A DNA stretch of 49,983 nt from Rhodospirillales bacterium (GTDB lineage Bacteria; Pseudomonadota; Alphaproteobacteria; Rhodospirillales; JANQFP01): positions 1 through 49,983 of the forward strand of contig JANQFP010000037.1 in the NCBI GenBank assembly GCA_028277795.1, given 5' to 3'. Positions 1 to 12,366 of this stretch are shown piece after piece. The notes under the pieces are model-generated. The model ran no database searches and was not told the DNA's origin. It worked only from the letters and a program-made list of their open reading frames with translations. The position numbers and the translations under genes were made by a program. Numbering within the stretch: position 1 is the stretch's first letter; every line of letters begins with the position of its first letter.

Positions 1-90
1 CGGTCTCCCGCCCGCCACCGGCCCTCAACGTCGAGGGCCGGCATCCTTCCTTCGCACGGAAATCCCTTCACACCCACCAAGACATACAAG

Positions 91-250
91 GCCGCGGAGA
101 ACGCAGAGGGCCGAAAAGAAATAAAATAGAAATAAAATCTGAAATTTTATTTTTGAATACAGATATATGAACTCTGATGTTGCAAAGAGATTATTAAATT
201 ATGAATTTCTTCTTTTCCTGCGACCTCCGCGTTCCTCTGCGTCCTCTGCG
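91..250. repeat. Imperfect inverted repeat with AT-rich core
   Basis: A left arm near 91-121 (GCGGAGAACGCAGAGGG, then a GAAAAGAA stretch) is matched in inverted form by a right arm near 204-240 (CTTTTCC, then CCTCCGCGTTCCTCTGC). The space between is far more AT-rich than the surrounding genes. It contains a perfect 8-bp AT hairpin (131-138 with 144-151) followed by Ts. No coding frame is visible. GC-rich motifs of the GCAGAGG type flanking an AT-rich core resemble dispersed intergenic repeats in proteobacteria. That it is a mobile or dispersed element is inference, because only one copy is in this window. Confidence 0.45.
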
Positions 251-308
251 TTTAATTTCTGGAAGGTCTATCCGCTCCACCGTCTCCACGGTGGAGTCCG
301 CCGTCATC

Positions 309-338
309 TTGCCTTAACAGCGGCGCGGGCCGTATAGT
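309..338 (+). promoter_or_regulatory. Candidate sigma-70 promoter of pyrB
   Basis: A -35-like TTGCCT (309-314) and a -10-like TATAGT (333-338) are separated by 18 bases. The predicted transcription start would be about 345, only a few bases before the pyrB ATG at 347. That would make the transcript nearly leaderless, and no Shine-Dalgarno sequence lies between. Confidence 0.4.
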
Positions 339-346
339 GCGCGCCC

Positions 347-1315
347 ATGACCGGTGCGGCCAGCAACGTGCACTTCCCCCACCGCCACCTGCTGGGCATC
401 GAAGGCCTTTCCCCCGACGAGATCACCGTGCTGCTCGACCGCTCCGAGAGCTACGTGGAGCAGAACCGGCAGAGCGACAAGAAGAAGTCGCTGCTGCGCG
501 GGCGCACAATCATCAACCTGTTCATCGAGGCCTCGACCCGCACCCGCACGTCCTTCGAGCTGGCCGGCAAGCGCCTGGGCGGCGACGTCATCAACATCTC
601 CATCGCCACCAGCGCCATCAAGAAGGGCGAGACCCTGATCGACACGGCCATGACCCTGAACGCCATGCACCCCGACGTGCTGGTCGTCCGTCACCCCCAT
701 TCGGGGGCCGTCAAGCTGCTGTCGGAGAAGGTCAACTGCGCCGTCATCAACGGCGGCGACGGCAGCCACGAGCACCCCACCCAGGCGCTGCTGGACGCGC
801 TGACCATCCGCCACCGCACCGGCCGGCTGTCGGGCCTGGTGGTCGCCATCTGCGGCGACATCACGCATTCGCGGGTGGCCCGGTCCAACATCCACCTGCT
901 GACCACCATGGGCGCCCGCGTGCGCCTGATCGCCCCGCGCACCCTGGTGCCGTCCGACGCCGAGCGCCTCGGCGTCACCGTGTTCCACGACATGAAGGCC
1001 GGGCTGGCCGACTGCGACATCGTGATGATGCTGCGCCTGCAGACCGAGCGCATGCACCGCAACTACTTCCCCTCCATCCGCGAGTACTTCCGCTTCTTCG
1101 GGCTCACCTACGACAAGCTGTCGGTGGCCAAGCCCGACGCCCTGGTCATGCATCCGGGGCCCATGAACCGCGGTGTCGAGATCGATTCGGAGGTGGCCGA
1201 CGACATCGGCCGCAGCGCCATCCGCGAGCAGGTGGAGATGGGGGTGGCGGTGCGCATGGCCTGCCTGGAGCTGCTGACCCGCAACCTCCCCGAGCCGCCG
1301 CCCGAGGTTCATTGA
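347..1315 (+). CDS. pyrB: Aspartate carbamoyltransferase catalytic chain
   Basis: This enzyme catalyses the first committed step of pyrimidine synthesis, carbamoyl phosphate plus aspartate to carbamoyl-aspartate, in the cytoplasm. The 322-residue length is normal for the family. The carbamoyl-phosphate signature STRTRTSFE is at residues 63-71, and the conserved HPGPMNRG motif lies near the C-terminus. The stop overlaps the start of the next gene by one base (TGATG), so pyrB and pyrC' are probably translationally coupled. The pairing suggests the dodecameric ATCase/DHOase-like complex known from Pseudomonas. No regulatory pyrI chain is visible in the window. Confidence 0.97.
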   Translation: MTGAASNVHFPHRHLLGIEGLSPDEITVLLDRSESYVEQNRQSDKKKSLLRGRTIINLFIEASTRTRTSFELAGKRLGGDVINISIATSAIKKGETLIDTAMTLNAMHPDVLVVRHPHSGAVKLLSEKVNCAVINGGDGSHEHPTQALLDALTIRHRTGRLSGLVVAICGDITHSRVARSNIHLLTTMGARVRLIAPRTLVPSDAERLGVTVFHDMKAGLADCDIVMMLRLQTERMHRNYFPSIREYFRFFGLTYDKLSVAKPDALVMHPGPMNRGVEIDSEVADDIGRSAIREQVEMGVAVRMACLELLTRNLPEPPPEVH

Positions 1316-2628
1316 TGGCGTTCAGCCCGGCCCACGCCGCCGACCGGGTGGCCTACCTCAACGCCCGCCTGCTGGACCCGGCGTCGGGCCTGAACGCCGC
1401 CGGCGCCCTGCTCACCGAAGGCGAGGCCATCGCCGACTTCGGGCCCGGCCTGTTCGCCGACGGCGTGCCCGACGGAATCGCCACGGTCGACTGCGGCGGC
1501 CACTGTCTGGCCCCGGGGCTGGTGGACATCCGGGTGCAGACCCGCGAGCCCGGCGAGGAGCACAAGGGCACCCTGGCCTCGGCCGGGCGCGCCGCCACCG
1601 CCGGCGGCGTCACCTCCATGGCCTGCCTGCCCAACACCAACCCGGTCATCGATGACATGTCGGTGGTCGAGTTCGTGGCCCGCCGCGCCCGTCTCCTGGG
1701 CCTCGCCAAGGCTTACGTCTACGGGGCCGTGACCAAGGGTCTCGAGGGCGCCGAGCTGGCCGAGATGGGGATGCTGGCCGAGGCCGGGGCGGTGGCCTTC
1801 ACCGACGGGGTCAACGCGGTCGCGGACGCCCAGGTCATGTACCGCGCGCTGTCCTATGCCGCCACCTTCGGGCTGCTGGTGGTCCAGCACCCCGAGGAGC
1901 CGAGCCTGTCCAACGGCGACATGAACTCGGGCGAGATGGCGACCCGATTGGGCCTGGCGGGCATCCCGCGGGTGGCCGAGATCATCATGGTCGAGCGCGA
2001 CGTGCGGCTGGCCGAGGCCACCGGCGGTAGGCTCCACTTCGCCCACCTGTCCACGGTCGAGGCGCTGGACGTGGTGCGCCGGGCCAAGGCCCGCGGCGTG
2101 CCGGTGACCTGCGACACGGCACCGCCCTACTTCGCCCTCAACGAGGGCGCGGTGGGCGACTACCGCACCTTCGCCAAGCTGTCGCCGCCGCTGCGCTCGG
2201 AGGACGACCGCCGGGCCGTGGTCGAGGCGCTGGCGGACGGCACCATCGACGCCATCGCGTCGGACCACGCCCCCCAGGACGAGGACGCCAAGCGCCTGCC
2301 CTTCGCCCAGGCCGCCTTCGGCGGCGTCGGCCTGGAGACCCTGCTGCCGATATCGCTGGAGCTCCATCACAACGGCCACATGCCGTTGCTGGAGGTGCTG
2401 CACCGCCTGACCTGCGCGCCGGCCGACCTGATGGGCCTGACCGCCGGGCGCCTGCGCGTTGGCGCGCCGGCCGACCTGGTGCTGTTCGACCCGGAGCGCG
2501 GCTGGAAGGTGACCGAGCAGGCGCTGAACAGCAAATCCAAGAACACCCCGTTCGACGGCCGGCCGGTGCAGGGGCGGGCCCTGCGCACGGTGGTCGACGG
2601 CCGCCCCGTGTTCGTGCTGGACCCCTGA
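1315..2628 (+). CDS. pyrC: Dihydroorotase-like protein (probably non-catalytic PyrC')
   Basis: This is a 437-residue amidohydrolase of the class I dihydroorotase family. The ATG is chosen because it overlaps the pyrB stop. The usual metal-binding DxHxH before REPG reads VDIRVQTREPG here, so the two histidines are Arg73 and Gln75. The downstream loop reads FTDGVNA instead of the usual FxDDG. Other family features remain, including a His in VVQHPEEP, FAHLST and SDHAP. In Pseudomonas a DHOase-like chain without the HxH pair is inactive and serves to assemble ATCase, and the same role is inferred here. An active dihydroorotase should then be encoded elsewhere in the genome. Confidence 0.88.
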   Translation: MAFSPAHAADRVAYLNARLLDPASGLNAAGALLTEGEAIADFGPGLFADGVPDGIATVDCGGHCLAPGLVDIRVQTREPGEEHKGTLASAGRAATAGGVTSMACLPNTNPVIDDMSVVEFVARRARLLGLAKAYVYGAVTKGLEGAELAEMGMLAEAGAVAFTDGVNAVADAQVMYRALSYAATFGLLVVQHPEEPSLSNGDMNSGEMATRLGLAGIPRVAEIIMVERDVRLAEATGGRLHFAHLSTVEALDVVRRAKARGVPVTCDTAPPYFALNEGAVGDYRTFAKLSPPLRSEDDRRAVVEALADGTIDAIASDHAPQDEDAKRLPFAQAAFGGVGLETLLPISLELHHNGHMPLLEVLHRLTCAPADLMGLTAGRLRVGAPADLVLFDPERGWKVTEQALNSKSKNTPFDGRPVQGRALRTVVDGRPVFVLDP

Positions 2629-2630
2629 CC

Positions 2631-3251
2631 ATGAGCGAGGAGGTGGGGGGCATCACCGTTCTGCACCAGCTCGCCGGGCTGGTGGGCTACGTGCTGGGCT
2701 CCATCCCGTTCGGCCTGCTGCTGACCCGCCTGGCGGGCCGGGGCGACCTGCGGACCATCGGCTCCGGCAACATCGGCGCCACCAACGTTCTGCGCACCGG
2801 CGCCAAGGGCCTGGCCGCCGCCACCCTGCTGCTGGACGGCGGCAAGGGGGCGGCGGCGGTGCTGATCATGGGGCACTGGGGGGCCGACTTCGCCCTCATC
2901 GCCGCCCTGTTCGCGGTGGTGGGCCACGATTTCCCCATCTGGCTCAAGTTCCGGGGCGGCAAGGGGGTGGCGACGACCCTGGGCGTGCTGCTGGCCCTGG
3001 CCTGGCCGGTGGGCCTGCTGGCCTGCGTCACCTGGCTGGTCACGGCCGCGGTGTTCCGCATCTCGTCCCTGGCCGCCCTGGTCGCCCTGGCGGCGTCGCC
3101 GGCTTATGCGTTCTGGCTGGCCGGCGTGGACGCGGGCGTCATCGTGGTGCTGCTGGCCCTGCTCGGCATCGCCCGCCACCACGCCAACATCCGCCGCCTG
3201 CTGAAAGGCGAGGAGCCGAAGATCGGCCGCGGCAAGCGCGATCCCTCCTAG
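2631..3251 (+). CDS. plsY: Glycerol-3-phosphate acyltransferase PlsY
   Basis: This inner-membrane enzyme transfers acyl groups from acyl-phosphate to glycerol-3-phosphate, the first step of phospholipid synthesis. The 206-residue protein is mostly hydrophobic with several membrane segments. It carries the PlsY signatures GSGNIGATNVLRTG, DGGKGA and FRGGKGVATTLG. It starts two bases after the pyrC' stop, so it belongs to the same transcription unit. The C-terminus ends in a short basic tail on the predicted cytoplasmic side. Confidence 0.95.
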   Translation: MSEEVGGITVLHQLAGLVGYVLGSIPFGLLLTRLAGRGDLRTIGSGNIGATNVLRTGAKGLAAATLLLDGGKGAAAVLIMGHWGADFALIAALFAVVGHDFPIWLKFRGGKGVATTLGVLLALAWPVGLLACVTWLVTAAVFRISSLAALVALAASPAYAFWLAGVDAGVIVVLLALLGIARHHANIRRLLKGEEPKIGRGKRDPS

Positions 3252-3310
3252 GTTTGGGGGGCTGCCCGGCTCTTGACGCTGCCCCGCGCTGTGGCCCACG
3301 CTCGCGCGCC

Positions 3311-4417
3311 ATGGACGCCGCCGAGAAGCTGGACCGCCTGCGCCTGATCCGCAGCGAGAACGTGGGGCCCATCACCTTCCGCCGGGTAGTCGAGCGCTTC
3401 GGCAGCGCCGGCGCCGCGCTCGAGGCCCTGCCCAGCCTGGCCAGGCGCGGCGGCGCCCGGGCCATCGCGGTCTGTCCCCGAACCGACGCCGAGCAGGAGA
3501 TGGCCGCCGTCGCCGCCATGGGCGCGCGCCTCGTGGTCCTGGGCGAGCAGGACTACCCGACGGTGTTGGCCCAGATCGAGGACGCGCCGCCCGTGCTGGC
3601 GGTCGGGGGCCACGCGCACCTTCTCGGCAAACCCGCGGTGGCGGTGGTCGGGGCCCGCAATGCCTCCACCAACGGCCGGCGATTCGCCCGCAAGCTGGCC
3701 GCCGACCTGGGCGAGCGCGGCCTGGTGGTGGTCTCCGGCCTGGCCCGCGGGATCGACGCCGCCGCCCACGAAGGGGCGCTGGACGGCGGCACGGCGGCGG
3801 TCATGGCCGGTGGCCTGGACGTGGTCTATCCCAAGGAGAACGCGGCCCTCTATGACCAGGTCCTGGAGCGCGGCGTGGCCCTCACCGAGATGCCGCCGGG
3901 GACCGAGCCCCAGGCCCGCCACTTTCCGCGCCGCAACCGGATCATCTCGGGACTCGCCCTGGGGGTCGTCGTGGTCGAGGCGAGCCCCCGGTCGGGGTCC
4001 CTGATCACCGCCCGGCTGGCCCTCGACCAGGGGCGCGAGGTGTTCGCCGTGCCCGGCTCGCCGCTGGACCCGCGGGCCCGCGGCCCCAACGACCTCATCC
4101 GCCAGGGGGCGATGTTGATCGAGTCCGCTGACGACATCGTGAACGCCCTGGAGGGTCAGTTGCGGGCGCCCCTGGCGGAGCCCGAAACGGCCGAATTCCG
4201 GGCCCCGGCGGCCCAGGTGGCGGCCGATGCCGAGATCGACGGCGCCCGCGCCGCCATCATCGATCTGCTGGGGCCCACCCCGGTGGGTGTTGACGAACTG
4301 GTCCGCAGTTGCCAATTCTCCCCTGCCGTTGTCTCCGTGGTCCTGCTGGAGCTGGAGCTCGCCGGCCGCCTGGAACGCCAGCCGGGCAATCAGGTGTCAT
4401 TGCTGGGAGAGCCGTAA
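3311..4417 (+). CDS. dprA: DNA-processing protein DprA
   Basis: DprA binds incoming single-stranded DNA and loads RecA during natural transformation. The 368-residue form starting MDAAEKLDRL is chosen over an upstream ATG at 3254, because family homology begins there. The domains in order are an N-terminal helical region (about 1-75), the Rossmann-like DprA/Smf fold (about 80-290, with VAVVGARNAS, VSGLARGIDAAAHE and FPRRNRIISGL) and a C-terminal winged helix (about 305-365). It sits 59 bases after plsY and 8 bases before topA, the common dprA-topA arrangement. No other competence gene is in the window. Confidence 0.95.
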   Translation: MDAAEKLDRLRLIRSENVGPITFRRVVERFGSAGAALEALPSLARRGGARAIAVCPRTDAEQEMAAVAAMGARLVVLGEQDYPTVLAQIEDAPPVLAVGGHAHLLGKPAVAVVGARNASTNGRRFARKLAADLGERGLVVVSGLARGIDAAAHEGALDGGTAAVMAGGLDVVYPKENAALYDQVLERGVALTEMPPGTEPQARHFPRRNRIISGLALGVVVVEASPRSGSLITARLALDQGREVFAVPGSPLDPRARGPNDLIRQGAMLIESADDIVNALEGQLRAPLAEPETAEFRAPAAQVAADAEIDGARAAIIDLLGPTPVGVDELVRSCQFSPAVVSVVLLELELAGRLERQPGNQVSLLGEP

Positions 4418-4425
4418 GCGCGCCG

Positions 4426-6992
<2,567 letters not shown>

Positions 6993-6996
<4 letters not shown>

Positions 6997-9170
6997 CCCG
7001 CCGGCCGCGGCGATCCGCGCCATTTCCTGATCGGCAGTCGCTGGCGGCCTTCGTGCGCGCCAATCCGCGGGCCGGCAAGCGGGAGATCGCCCGTGCCTTC
7101 GGCCTCGGGGCCGAGCACAAGAACGCGTTGAAGGCGGCCCTGCGCGAGTTGCAGGACGAGGGTGCCATTCCCCGCGGCCGGGCCGCCCGCCGCGGCGGCG
7201 GCGGGCCGCTGCCGTCGGTGACGGTGGTCGAGGTGACGGGCACCGACGCCGACGGCGAGCTGCTGGCGCGCCCCCTGTCGTGGGACAGCGAGGCGGAGCC
7301 GCCCACCATCTACATGGCGCCGGAGCGCGGCGGCCGGTCGGCCCTGGGTCCCGGCGACCGGGTGCTGGCCCGCCTGACGCCGGGCGCCGAGGGCACCTAC
7401 GACGGGCGCACCATCCGCCGCATCCCGTCGCGGCCGGCTCAGGTGCTCGGCATCTACGGCACCGCCGGCGGCCAGGGGCGCCTCCGGCCCATCGACCGCC
7501 GCGCCCGCCACGAGTACGTGGTCAGCTCCCGGGACACCAAGGGCGCCGCGCCGGGCGAGCTGGTGCGGGCCGACGTCCTGCCGGGGCGGCGCCTGGGCCT
7601 GCCGCAGGCGGCGGTGGCGGAGCGCCTGGGCTCGGCGGAGGGCCCGCGGTCCCTGAGCGTCATCGCCATCCACGACCACGGGCTGCCGACCAAGTTCACC
7701 GAGGCGGCACTGGACCAGGCCGCCGCCGCGGGGCCGGCCCCGGCGAAGGGCCGCGAGGACCTGCGACCGCTGCCCCTGGTGACCATCGACGGCGCCGATG
7801 CCCGCGACTTCGACGACGCCGTGTGGGCGGAGCCGGACGGCGACGGGGCCAACCCGGGCGGCTGGCACCTGATCGTCGCCATCGCCGACGTGGCCTGGTA
7901 CGTGCGCCCCGGCGACCCCCTCGACGCCTGCGCCTACGAGCGCGGCAACTCGGCCTACTTCCCCGACCGGGTGGTGCCCATGCTGCCGGAGGCCCTGTCC
8001 AACGGCTGGTGCTCCCTCAAGCCGGACCAGGAGCGGCCGTGCCTGGCCGCCCACCTGTGGATCGACGCCCACGGAGCCCTCAAGCGCCACCGCTTCGCCC
8101 GCGCCGTCATGCGTTCGGCGGCCCGCCTCACCTACGAGCAGGCGCAGGCGGCCCGGGACGGCACCCCCGACGACACCACGGCCCCGTTGATGGACTCGGT
8201 GATCGGGCCCCTCTTCGGCGCCTATGGCGCCCTGGCGCACGCCCGTCAGAACCGGGGGGTCCTGGAGCTGGAGCTGCCGGAACGCCGGGTGGTGCTGGAT
8301 CCGGACGGCGACGTGGCGCGCATCGAGGTCCGCCAAAGGTTCGACAGCCACCGTCTGATCGAGGAGTTCATGATCACCGCCAACGTGGCCGCCGCCGAGA
8401 CCCTGGAGCGGCTGCACCAGCCGTGCATGTACCGGGTCCACGACGAGCCGGCGCGGGACAAGCTGGACGATCTGCGCCGCTTCCTCGGCACCCTCGGCCT
8501 GCGGCTGGCCAAGGGCCAGGTGCTGCAGGCGCGGCACTTCAACCAGATCCTGGCCAAGGCCGCCGAGACCCCCCACGCCCGCCTGGTCAACGAGGTGGTG
8601 CTGCGCAGCCAGGCCCAGGCCGAGTACACCCCCGACAACATCGGCCACTTCGGCCTGGCGCTCAGGCGCTACTGCCACTTCACCTCGCCCATCCGCCGCT
8701 ACGCCGACCTGCTGGTGCACCGGGCGCTGATTAGGGGCCTGGGCCTGGGCGACGGCGGGCTGGTGTCCGACGGCGGCGACTTCGAGCAGGCCGGCGACCA
8801 CATCTCGGCCACCGAGCGGCGGGCGGCGGCGGCTGAGCGCGACGCCGTCGACCGCTTCGCCGCCGCCTACCTGGCCGACAAGGTTGGGGCCCGCTTCACC
8901 GGCCGGGTCACCGGCGTCACCCGCTTCGGGCTGTTCGTCACCCTGGACGAGAATGGCGGCGACGGTCTGGTGCCGGTGAGCACCCTGCCCGCCGACTACT
9001 ACGTCCACGACGAGGCCCGCCACGCCCTGGTCGGCCGCCGCACCCGCCGCACCTGGCGGCTGGGCCAGACGGTGACGGTGCGCCTGGTGGAGGCCAAGCC
9101 GGTCACCGGCGGGCTCATCCTGAACGTCGAGGACGGCCGCACACGGAACCGTGACCGAATCGGGGCGTGA
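6993..9170 (+). CDS. rnr: Ribonuclease R
   Basis: This is a 3'-to-5' exoribonuclease of the RNase II/RNB family that degrades structured RNA. The 725-residue protein starts at a TTG overlapping the topA stop, and no better ATG lies nearby. It has an N-terminal winged-helix region (about 10-65), cold-shock-like segments, the RNB catalytic domain with the acidic motif DGADARDFDDAV, and a C-terminal S1 domain (about 630-710). The tail is shorter than in the enterobacterial enzyme. Overlap with topA implies coupled expression. Confidence 0.95.
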
Positions 9171-9183
9171 CGGCCGTCGCGAA

Positions 9184-10770
9184 ATGACCCAAGATGCCAG
9201 GATGAGGGTATCCTGGGCCCCCGTCTCCTGCGCGATCGCGGTCGCCGGCTCGCTGATGCTGGCCGCCTGCGCCCGCCCGGCCCCGGCGCCCGAGGCCGCC
9301 GCCCCGGTGTTCCCGCGCCCGTCGGCCGCCGAGGTGTTCTCCACCGGCTACGGCGGCATCGCCGAGCGCTATATCGACACCGTGGCGGTGGACGCGCTGG
9401 CGCTGGAGGGCATGCGGGGGCTGGGCGCCATCGATCCGTCGCTGACCGTCGAGCGGGCCGGCAACATCGTGACCCTGGCCACCGCCGGCGAGACCATCGC
9501 CCGGTTCCCGGCCCCGGAGGCCGGTGACGTCTACGGCTGGTCGGCCCTGACGGCGGCGGTCTCGGCGGCGGGACGGGCCACGTCGGAGGAGCTGGCGACG
9601 GTGCCGCCGGAGAAGGTCTACGAGGCGGTGTTCGACGGAGCCCTGTCCAATCTGGACGTGTTCTCCCGCTACGCCGGGGCCGAGGAGGCGGAACGCAACC
9701 GCGCCCGCCGCGAAGGCTTCGACGGCATCGGCATCACCTTCCGGCTGACCGACGGAACGGCCCGGATCACCCGGGTCATCGGAAATTCGCCGGCCCATCA
9801 GGCGGGACTGAAGCCCGGCGACCGCATCACCCACGTGGACGGCCAATTGATCGCGGCCCTGACGACCCGGGGCATCTCCCGTCTGCTGCGCGGCCCGGCG
9901 GGCAGCCGGGTCAACATCACCGTGCTCGGCGACGACGCCCCGGCGCCCCGCGACGTGGACCTGGAGCGCTCCCACATCGTCCTGCCGACGGTCAGCGCGC
10001 GGCTCGATGGCGGCATCCTGTTCCTCACCGTCGACGGCTTCAATCAGGAGACCGCCCAAAGCGTGGCCGACGCCATCACCGGGGCCCGCGCCGACCTGGG
10101 CGCGCCGCCGCGCGGCATCGTCCTCGACCTACGCGGCAACCCGGGCGGCCTGCTCAAGCAGGCGGTGCGGGTGGCCGACCTGTTCCTGCCCGGCGGCGAT
10201 ATCGTCACCACCCGCGGCCGCCACCCGGACAGCATCCAGCATTACCGGGCCAGTATCGGCGACATGGCCGATGGACGCCCGCTGGTCGTGCTGGTGGACG
10301 GCAAGTCGGCGTCCGCCGCCGAGATCGTGGTGGCTGCCCTGCAGGACAGCGGCCGGGGGGTGGTCATCGGCACCAACTCCTTCGGCAAGGGGACCGTGCA
10401 GACGGTCCTGCGGCTGCCCAACGAGGGGGAGATCACGCTGACCTGGTCGCGGCTGGTGGCGCCGTCGGGCTACGCGCTGCACGGCCTCGGGGTGCTGCCC
10501 GCCATCTGCACCAGCGGCACCCACGACGACGGCGACCGGGCCATCGCCGCCTTCCTGGAACGCCGGTTCGACGCCCCGGCGACCCTGGCGGCATGGCGCG
10601 AGACCGGACGCGATCAGAGCGAGGCCCGGCGCATCCTGCGCCTGGCCTGCCCCGCCGAGCGGCGCGACGAGGCGGTGGAAACGGCGCTCGCGCGGCGCCT
10701 CATCGACGACCGCGCCCTCTATCGCCGGGCCCTCAACATGACGGCGCCGACGGTCGCGGCCACAGACTAG
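9184..10770 (+). CDS. S41 family carboxy-terminal processing protease, lipoprotein-type signal
   Basis: This is a Ctp/Prc-like periplasmic serine protease. The N-terminus has a hydrophobic segment ending in LMLAAC, a good lipobox, so the mature protein is probably a membrane-anchored lipoprotein. A PDZ domain follows (RVIGNSPAHQAGLKPGDRI), then the S41 domain with the Ser/Lys dyad in DGKSASAAEIV and SFGKGTVQT. The start is uncertain. ATG 9184 and ATG 9202 both precede the signal, and a GTG at 9151 would overlap rnr. It closes the pyrB-to-rnr run and may be cotranscribed with rnr. The substrate is unknown. Confidence 0.88.
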   Translation: MTQDARMRVSWAPVSCAIAVAGSLMLAACARPAPAPEAAAPVFPRPSAAEVFSTGYGGIAERYIDTVAVDALALEGMRGLGAIDPSLTVERAGNIVTLATAGETIARFPAPEAGDVYGWSALTAAVSAAGRATSEELATVPPEKVYEAVFDGALSNLDVFSRYAGAEEAERNRARREGFDGIGITFRLTDGTARITRVIGNSPAHQAGLKPGDRITHVDGQLIAALTTRGISRLLRGPAGSRVNITVLGDDAPAPRDVDLERSHIVLPTVSARLDGGILFLTVDGFNQETAQSVADAITGARADLGAPPRGIVLDLRGNPGGLLKQAVRVADLFLPGGDIVTTRGRHPDSIQHYRASIGDMADGRPLVVLVDGKSASAAEIVVAALQDSGRGVVIGTNSFGKGTVQTVLRLPNEGEITLTWSRLVAPSGYALHGLGVLPAICTSGTHDDGDRAIAAFLERRFDAPATLAAWRETGRDQSEARRILRLACPAERRDEAVETALARRLIDDRALYRRALNMTAPTVAATD

Positions 10771-10844
10771 GAGCTCCCCCCGGGCATTCGGATCAGACCG
10801 CTTGACGAGCCGGTCATCGAATGCAACCATTGTCCTCAGATTTG

Positions 10845-10881
10845 CCCCCCCCCGGATTTGCCTGAAAGGGCCCCGGGGGGG
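10845..10881 (+). terminator. Candidate GC-rich terminator hairpin
   Basis: A C-run ending in CCGG (10845-10854) can pair with a CCGG-plus-G-run (10873-10881) around an 18-base loop. It is followed by a weak T stretch (TTATTCG). It lies between the S41 protease stop and the next gene, and could end the upstream transcription unit. Confidence 0.35.
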
Positions 10882-10902
10882 TTATTCGTTTGGAGGTCGG
10901 TA

Positions 10903-11541
10903 ATGCCTGACGAGCCAACGGTTAAAAGGGCTATTGCCTTCATTGATGGCCAAAACTTGTATCACCATGCGAAAGCGGCCTTTGGCCACCACCACCCGAA
11001 TTACGATCCTGCAAAGCTGTTTGACGCGGTGTGCGGTCTCAAGAACTGGAGAAGTCACGGCATCCGGTTCTACACGGGCACACCCGCAGCCGATAAAGAT
11101 CCGATGTGGCACGGATATTGGAGCAGACGTCTGCTGGCAATGCGAAGGAATGGGATTTTAGTAATTGATAGGCGATTAAGGTACTATCAGACTACTATAA
11201 CCTTAGAAGATGGCACTGAGAGACTTGTTGAGACACCACAAGAAAAGGGGATTGATGTTCGACTTGCTTTGGATGTCATTAGATTGGCGCGCAACAATCA
11301 GCTAGATGTGGCTGTCATATTTAGCCAGGACCAAGATTTGGCTGAAGTTGCCGACGACGTAAGGGAGATTTCAGCGGCAGCGGGTCGGTGGATCAAAGTC
11401 GCATGTGCGTTTCCTGATAGCCCTACCGCCACAGCCAAGCGAGGCATAGCGAAGACCGACTGGTTTCGCATCGATCGGGCCCTTTACGATAGTTGCTTGG
11501 ACCCTAGCGACTATCGACCAAAACGCTCGTCCAAGTCATGA
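10903..11541 (+). CDS. NYN domain protein (LabA/DUF88-like PIN-fold)
   Basis: The 212-residue protein starts at an ATG preceded by a good GGAGG (10892-10896). The N-terminal motif [15 protein letters not shown] with Asp15, the middle [12 protein letters not shown] and the later [13 protein letters not shown] are the conserved acidic positions of NYN/LabA-type PIN-like nucleases. These proteins are usually predicted to cleave RNA. Codon use and GC are visibly lower than in the flanking rnr-protease and rpmG genes, suggesting horizontal acquisition. It stands alone with no partner gene. The role is not known, and a defence or RNA-processing function would be a guess. Confidence 0.8.
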   Translation: MPDEPTVKRAIAFIDGQNLYHHAKAAFGHHHPNYDPAKLFDAVCGLKNWRSHGIRFYTGTPAADKDPMWHGYWSRRLLAMRRNGILVIDRRLRYYQTTITLEDGTERLVETPQEKGIDVRLALDVIRLARNNQLDVAVIFSQDQDLAEVADDVREISAAAGRWIKVACAFPDSPTATAKRGIAKTDWFRIDRALYDSCLDPSDYRPKRSSKS

Positions 11542-11594
11542 GTCAGCGACGCCATTTGATCTCGACCTGAGACACTGCCCGGCCGGCCAGAGTC

Positions 11595-11622
11595 TTGACA
11601 GCGCAAGCGCGCCCTGTATGGT
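11595..11622 (+). promoter_or_regulatory. Sigma-70 promoter of rpmG
   Basis: A perfect TTGACA (11595-11600) is followed after 16 bases by TATGGT (11617-11622). The rpmG ATG lies 25 bases downstream, with a short leader containing GGGGA. This is a strong consensus-type promoter, as expected for a ribosomal protein gene. Confidence 0.65.
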
Positions 11623-11647
11623 GCGCCCCCTAACCGGGGACCGAGCC

Positions 11648-11815
11648 ATGGCCAAACCGAACACCATCCTCATCAAGCTGGTGAGCACCGCCGACACCGG
11701 GTTCTACTACGTGGCCAAGAAGAACCCGCGGACCTCCACCGAGAAGCTGCAGCTCCGCAAGTACGACCCGGTCGTGCGCAAGCACGTGATCTTCAAGGAA
11801 ACGAAGATCAAATAA
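11648..11815 (+). CDS. rpmG: 50S ribosomal protein bL33
   Basis: This 55-residue basic protein of the large ribosomal subunit starts at [18 protein letters not shown]. An in-frame ATG ten codons upstream is rejected because it lies in the -10 box of the promoter. The sequence has the family features [10 protein letters not shown] and [14 protein letters not shown]. It lacks the paired Cys-x2-Cys motifs of zinc-binding L33 forms, so it is the C-minus type. It is a single gene with its own promoter. Confidence 0.96.
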   Translation: MAKPNTILIKLVSTADTGFYYVAKKNPRTSTEKLQLRKYDPVVRKHVIFKETKIK

Positions 11816-11833
11816 CGGGTCCGGGCCGCGGCA

Positions 11834-12199
11834 TCACCCCAGGAAGCGGTCCACCGTCTCCAGGAATTCGGGCACCGAGATGGGCTTGGCGATGTAGCCC
11901 TCGCAGCCGCTGTCCAGGATCAGCTTCTCGTCACCCTTCATGGCGAAGGCGGTGATCGCGATCACCGGGATGTGCTTCAGCGACACGTCGGCCTTGAGGG
12001 TCTTGGTGACGTCGAGCCCCGAGATCCCGGGAAGCTGGATGTCCATGAGGATCAGGTCGGGGCCGTGCTCGCGGGCCAGGTCGATGGCCTCGCGGCCGTC
12101 GCCGGCCTGCACCGTGGCATAGCCCCGCGTCTGCAGGATGTCGTTGAACAGCTTCATGTTGAGGGGGTTGTCCTCGACGATCAGGACGGTCTTCGACAT
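11834..12199 (-). CDS. divK: Single-domain response regulator, DivK-like
   Basis: A 121-residue receiver domain without an output domain. The acidic pocket is E9-D10, the phosphoacceptor is Asp53 in [10 protein letters not shown], and the conserved Thr and Lys are in AITAFAMKG and YIAKPIS. Starting at [11 protein letters not shown] gives exactly one receiver domain. In alphaproteobacteria DivK links the PleC/DivJ kinases to CtrA control and the cell cycle. The assignment rests on strong similarity of the whole chain, but its role here is inferred. It converges on rpmG with 18 bases between the stops. Confidence 0.87.
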   Translation of the reverse strand: MSKTVLIVEDNPLNMKLFNDILQTRGYATVQAGDGREAIDLAREHGPDLILMDIQLPGISGLDVTKTLKADVSLKHIPVIAITAFAMKGDEKLILDSGCEGYIAKPISVPEFLETVDRFLG

Positions 12200-12366
12200 C
12201 GCCTCTTCCACCCAGGGCCCGGCCCGACCGCGCGGTCCGGGATGGTCTCCCAATCCCCGGCACGAGTCAAACCGCCGGCCGCCACGAAAAGGGGGCCGCG
12301 CGAGGCGGCCCCAGTTTCGTGTTGTGAAGACAAAGCGAGTCGTAAGGCGAGACACCCGTCTCCGGG

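Noticed and set aside
3254..3310. Longer dprA start
   Set aside because: The extra 19 residues have no family similarity and the downstream ATG fits the family start.
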